Positions 9,992 through 12,238 of a DNA stretch of 12,238 nt are shown here, one piece after another. The position numbers and the translations under genes were made by a program. The stretch is from Terriglobia bacterium (GTDB taxonomy: Bacteria; Acidobacteriota; Terriglobia; UBA7540), in the NCBI GenBank assembly GCA_030040515.1, contig JASHTO010000355.1, positions 1 through 12,238 of the forward strand. Reading direction: 5' to 3'. Under the pieces are notes generated by a model. It was not told where the DNA came from and ran no database searches. It worked only from the letters and a program-made list of their open reading frames with translations. Within the stretch, counting starts at the first letter, position 1. Each line of letters starts with the position of its first letter.

Positions 9992-11296
9992 ATGCCGACT
10001 ACAGATCCAAACCTTGATGAGCTGGAAAAAGAACTCAGCCACGAAGTGCCGCAAACCCTCTCCGAAGAGGGAAAGGCCCCTTCGCGCTGGGCCGACCCCA
10101 AGGTGCGGGGCGCGGTGATGGCGGCCGGAGCAGCGCTGGCCATCATCGTGGTGAGTTTGCTGGCTTACTACCACAACCGCGTTTCTACAGACGACGCGCA
10201 AGTGGACGGGCACGTGGTGCCGATCGCCAGCAAGATTTATGGAACCGTGGCGGACGTGCTGATTAAAGACAATCAGCACGTCAAGGCCGGACAGGTGCTG
10301 GTGCGCATCGACCCACGCGATTACCAGGCTCGCGTGGACCAGGCCAAGGCCGCCCTCGCCCTGTCCGAAGCGCAAGCACAAGCAGCGGGCGTGGGAATTC
10401 CCCTGACGCAGGAAACCACGGCCAGCGGAACTTCCAGCGCCGACGCCGAGCTCGCCTCCGCCCAGGCGAATTATGACAAGGCCAGGTTCACTTACGAAAG
10501 AGATTCCACCGCGGACTTGGAATATGCTCGCGACAATGTGGCCGCTGCTCAGGCCGACAACGATCGCGCCCAGGCGGACCTGGCGCGCATGAAGCCTCTG
10601 GTTGAGAAGGGTGAAATTTCCCAGCAGCAATACGATGCGTACCTTGCCGCCGCGCGCGTGGCCGACAGTCAATTGAAAGCCGCAAACGAGAAACTCATCT
10701 CTGCGCAGAAGGGTGCGGACATCGCTCGCCAGTCCATGCTGGCGGCGAAGGCGCAAGTGGACCAGGCGCGCGCGATGGTGGCCCAATCTTTGGCGAACCG
10801 CAAGCAGGTGACCATTCACGAAGCGGACCAGGCATCCGCCGAAGCCGCCGTGGCCAAGGCTCGCGCGGACGTGGAAGCGGCCGAGCTGGATTTGAGCTAC
10901 GCAACGATTGTGGCTCCGAGCGACGGCGTGGTGACGCGAAAGTCTGTGGAAGTCGGCCAAATCATCCAGCCCGGCCAGGGGCTTTTCACGCTGATTCCCT
11001 TGAATGACGTCTGGGTGACGGCGAATTTCAAGGAGACGCAGCTTGCCAAGGTTCGCCCCGGCCAGAAGGCGGAGATTGACGTTGACATGTATGGGCAGAC
11101 TGTCACCGGGTACGTCGATTCCATTTCCAGCGCTACGGGAGCGCGCCTGAGCCTGTTGCCGCCCGAAAATGCCACCGGAAACTACGTGAAAGTGGTGCAG
11201 AGAATCCCGGTGAAAATTCTGCTGGACCCCTCATCGTCCAATAAAGCGATTCTGCGCCCCGGAATGAACGTGGAGGCTACGATCATTACGAAGTAA
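9992..11296 (+). CDS. emrA: EmrA/HlyD-family periplasmic adaptor of the efflux pump
   Basis: Membrane-fusion protein linking the inner-membrane transporter to the TolC channel. The 434 residues comprise an acidic cytosolic N-terminus, one transmembrane helix at about 40-60 (GAVMAAGAALAIIVVSLLAY), and the hallmark RVSTDDAQVDGHVVPIASKI. Half-lipoyl segments flank a long Ala/Gln-rich helical hairpin (about 110-290): GTVADVLIKDNQHVKAGQVL before it and APSDGVVTRKSVEVGQIIQP after it. The beta-barrel WVTANFKETQLAKVRPGQKA and a C-terminal GNYVKVVQRIPVKI follow. ATG 9992 is preferred over GTG 9983 because AAGG (9980-9983) sits 8 nt before it. An EmrB-type transporter gene starts 17 nt downstream, so the pair belongs to the EmrAB class. 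The drug substrate cannot be read from sequence. Confidence 0.95.
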   Translation: MPTTDPNLDELEKELSHEVPQTLSEEGKAPSRWADPKVRGAVMAAGAALAIIVVSLLAYYHNRVSTDDAQVDGHVVPIASKIYGTVADVLIKDNQHVKAGQVLVRIDPRDYQARVDQAKAALALSEAQAQAAGVGIPLTQETTASGTSSADAELASAQANYDKARFTYERDSTADLEYARDNVAAAQADNDRAQADLARMKPLVEKGEISQQQYDAYLAAARVADSQLKAANEKLISAQKGADIARQSMLAAKAQVDQARAMVAQSLANRKQVTIHEADQASAEAAVAKARADVEAAELDLSYATIVAPSDGVVTRKSVEVGQIIQPGQGLFTLIPLNDVWVTANFKETQLAKVRPGQKAEIDVDMYGQTVTGYVDSISSATGARLSLLPPENATGNYVKVVQRIPVKILLDPSSSNKAILRPGMNVEATIITK

Positions 11297-11313
11297 GAGC
11301 CTCGAGTTCCTCC

Positions 11314-12238
11314 ATGAATGGTCAATTGACAAAAAAATGGGAAGATGCGGCGACGAACCCATGGTTGATCGCCCTCACGGTGATGCTGGCCACGTTCCTG
11401 GAAGTCCTGGACACCAGCGTTGCCAACGTGTCACTGCCGCACATCGCCGGCGACCTTTCCGCCGGTGTGGATGAGAGCACCTGGGTTCTGACGTCCTATC
11501 TGGTTTCAAACGCTATCATTCTGCCGCTCACCGGCTGGCTGTCATCGCTTTTCGGGCGCAAGCGCTTCTTCATGGTTTGCGTCGGAATTTTCACGTTCTG
11601 TTCCTTCCTCTGCGGAATCGCCCCCAGCCTGGGCCTGCTGGTTCTATTTCGCGTGTTGCAGGGCGCGGGCGGCGGAGCTCTGCAGCCGATTTCGCAGGCC
11701 ATTCTGGTGGAGAGCTTTCCCAAGGAAAAGCACGGCATGGCCATGGCGATTTACGGAATGGGAGTGGTGGTGGCGCCCATCATCGGCCCCACGCTGGGCG
11801 GCTGGATTACAGACAACTATTCCTGGCGCTGGATTTTCTTCATCAACATTCCGGTGGGTGTGATTTCGATCGTCATGACCGCGCTTCTGATTTTTGACCC
11901 GCCCTACCTGATTCGCAAGAATCTGCGCACCTTGAAAATCGATTACATTGGCCTGGGCCTGCTGAGCGTGGGGCTGGGTTTTATGCAAGTCGTGCTCGAC
12001 AAGGGCGAGCGCGAGGACTGGTTCGGCTCGAACTTCATCATCGCCTGCGCCATCATCGGCGCCATTGGGTTGATTGGCGGCTTCATCTGGGAGCTTACGC
12101 GCGAAGACCCCGTGGTGGACTTCCACTTATTGAAAGACCGGAACTTCATGTTGGCTTCGTTCACCATGTTCATGATGGGGTTTGTGCTCTACGGAACCAC
12201 CGTGCTGCTGCCGCTGATGCTGCAAACACTGATGGGCT
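11314..12238 (+). CDS. emrB: EmrB/QacA-type (DHA2) MFS drug transporter, 3' end cut by window edge
   Basis: Proton-driven inner-membrane exporter feeding the EmrA-TolC conduit. The 308 complete codons start MNGQLTKKWEDAATNPWL and carry DHA2 family signatures: FLEVLDTSVANVSLPHIAGD in helix 1, WVLTSYLVSNAIILPLTGWL, motif A as GWLSSLFGRKR, LFRVLQGAGGGALQPISQ, motif C as GMGVVVAPIIGPTLGGWI, and NYSWRWIFFINIPVG. About eight to nine of the expected 14 transmembrane helices are visible; the rest lie beyond the window. ATG 11314 is 17 nt after the emrA stop. No clear Shine-Dalgarno is present (only GAG in the gap), so translation may be coupled to emrA. Confidence 0.95.
   Translation, partial: MNGQLTKKWEDAATNPWLIALTVMLATFLEVLDTSVANVSLPHIAGDLSAGVDESTWVLTSYLVSNAIILPLTGWLSSLFGRKRFFMVCVGIFTFCSFLCGIAPSLGLLVLFRVLQGAGGGALQPISQAILVESFPKEKHGMAMAIYGMGVVVAPIIGPTLGGWITDNYSWRWIFFINIPVGVISIVMTALLIFDPPYLIRKNLRTLKIDYIGLGLLSVGLGFMQVVLDKGEREDWFGSNFIIACAIIGAIGLIGGFIWELTREDPVVDFHLLKDRNFMLASFTMFMMGFVLYGTTVLLPLMLQTLMG

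Noticed and set aside
9923..10960. Minus-strand open frame of 345 codons opposite emrA
   Set aside because: Antisense shadow of the adaptor's coiled-coil region with no family signature.

Overview
The window reads as chromosomal DNA from a GC-rich, Gram-negative-type bacterium, most likely an Acidobacteriota-like soil lineage. That assignment is an inference. It rests on the GC-rich coding sequence, a GC-rich dispersed-type dyad element, and an efflux operon opening with a short STAS-like domain behind a sigma-54 promoter, an arrangement I associate with that phylum. Nothing here is a strict taxonomic marker.

Left half (1-7786, all minus strand). Reading in the direction of transcription: gltB (glutamate synthase large subunit), a 125-bp gap holding a three-hairpin palindromic element, gltD (small subunit), a VapB/Phd-like antitoxin, a VapC-like PIN toxin broken by a 4-bp tandem duplication, and a separately promoted, apparently exported aldose 1-epimerase (galM) that runs off the left edge. 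GltB and GltD together form NADPH-dependent GOGAT, which makes two glutamates from glutamine and 2-oxoglutarate. The toxin-antitoxin remnant sits immediately behind gltD and has no obvious promoter of its own.

Centre (7787-8303). This is a 517-bp divergent intergenic region, clearly richer in A+T in its right half. It holds a sigma-70-like promoter for gltB with a roughly 157-nt leader, two small dyads, and a strong sigma-54 (-24/-12) promoter facing right.

Right half (8304-12238, plus strand). This is an EmrAB-TolC-type tripartite drug-efflux operon: an outer-membrane TolC-family protein, an EmrA/HlyD-family periplasmic adaptor, and an EmrB/QacA (DHA2) major facilitator that runs off the right edge. 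Its first gene is unusual: a cytosolic-type STAS-like domain is fused in frame ahead of the signal peptide of the TolC protein. The sigma-54 promoter implies control by an unseen enhancer-binding activator. The STAS-TolC fusion behind that promoter is the most interesting part of the window.
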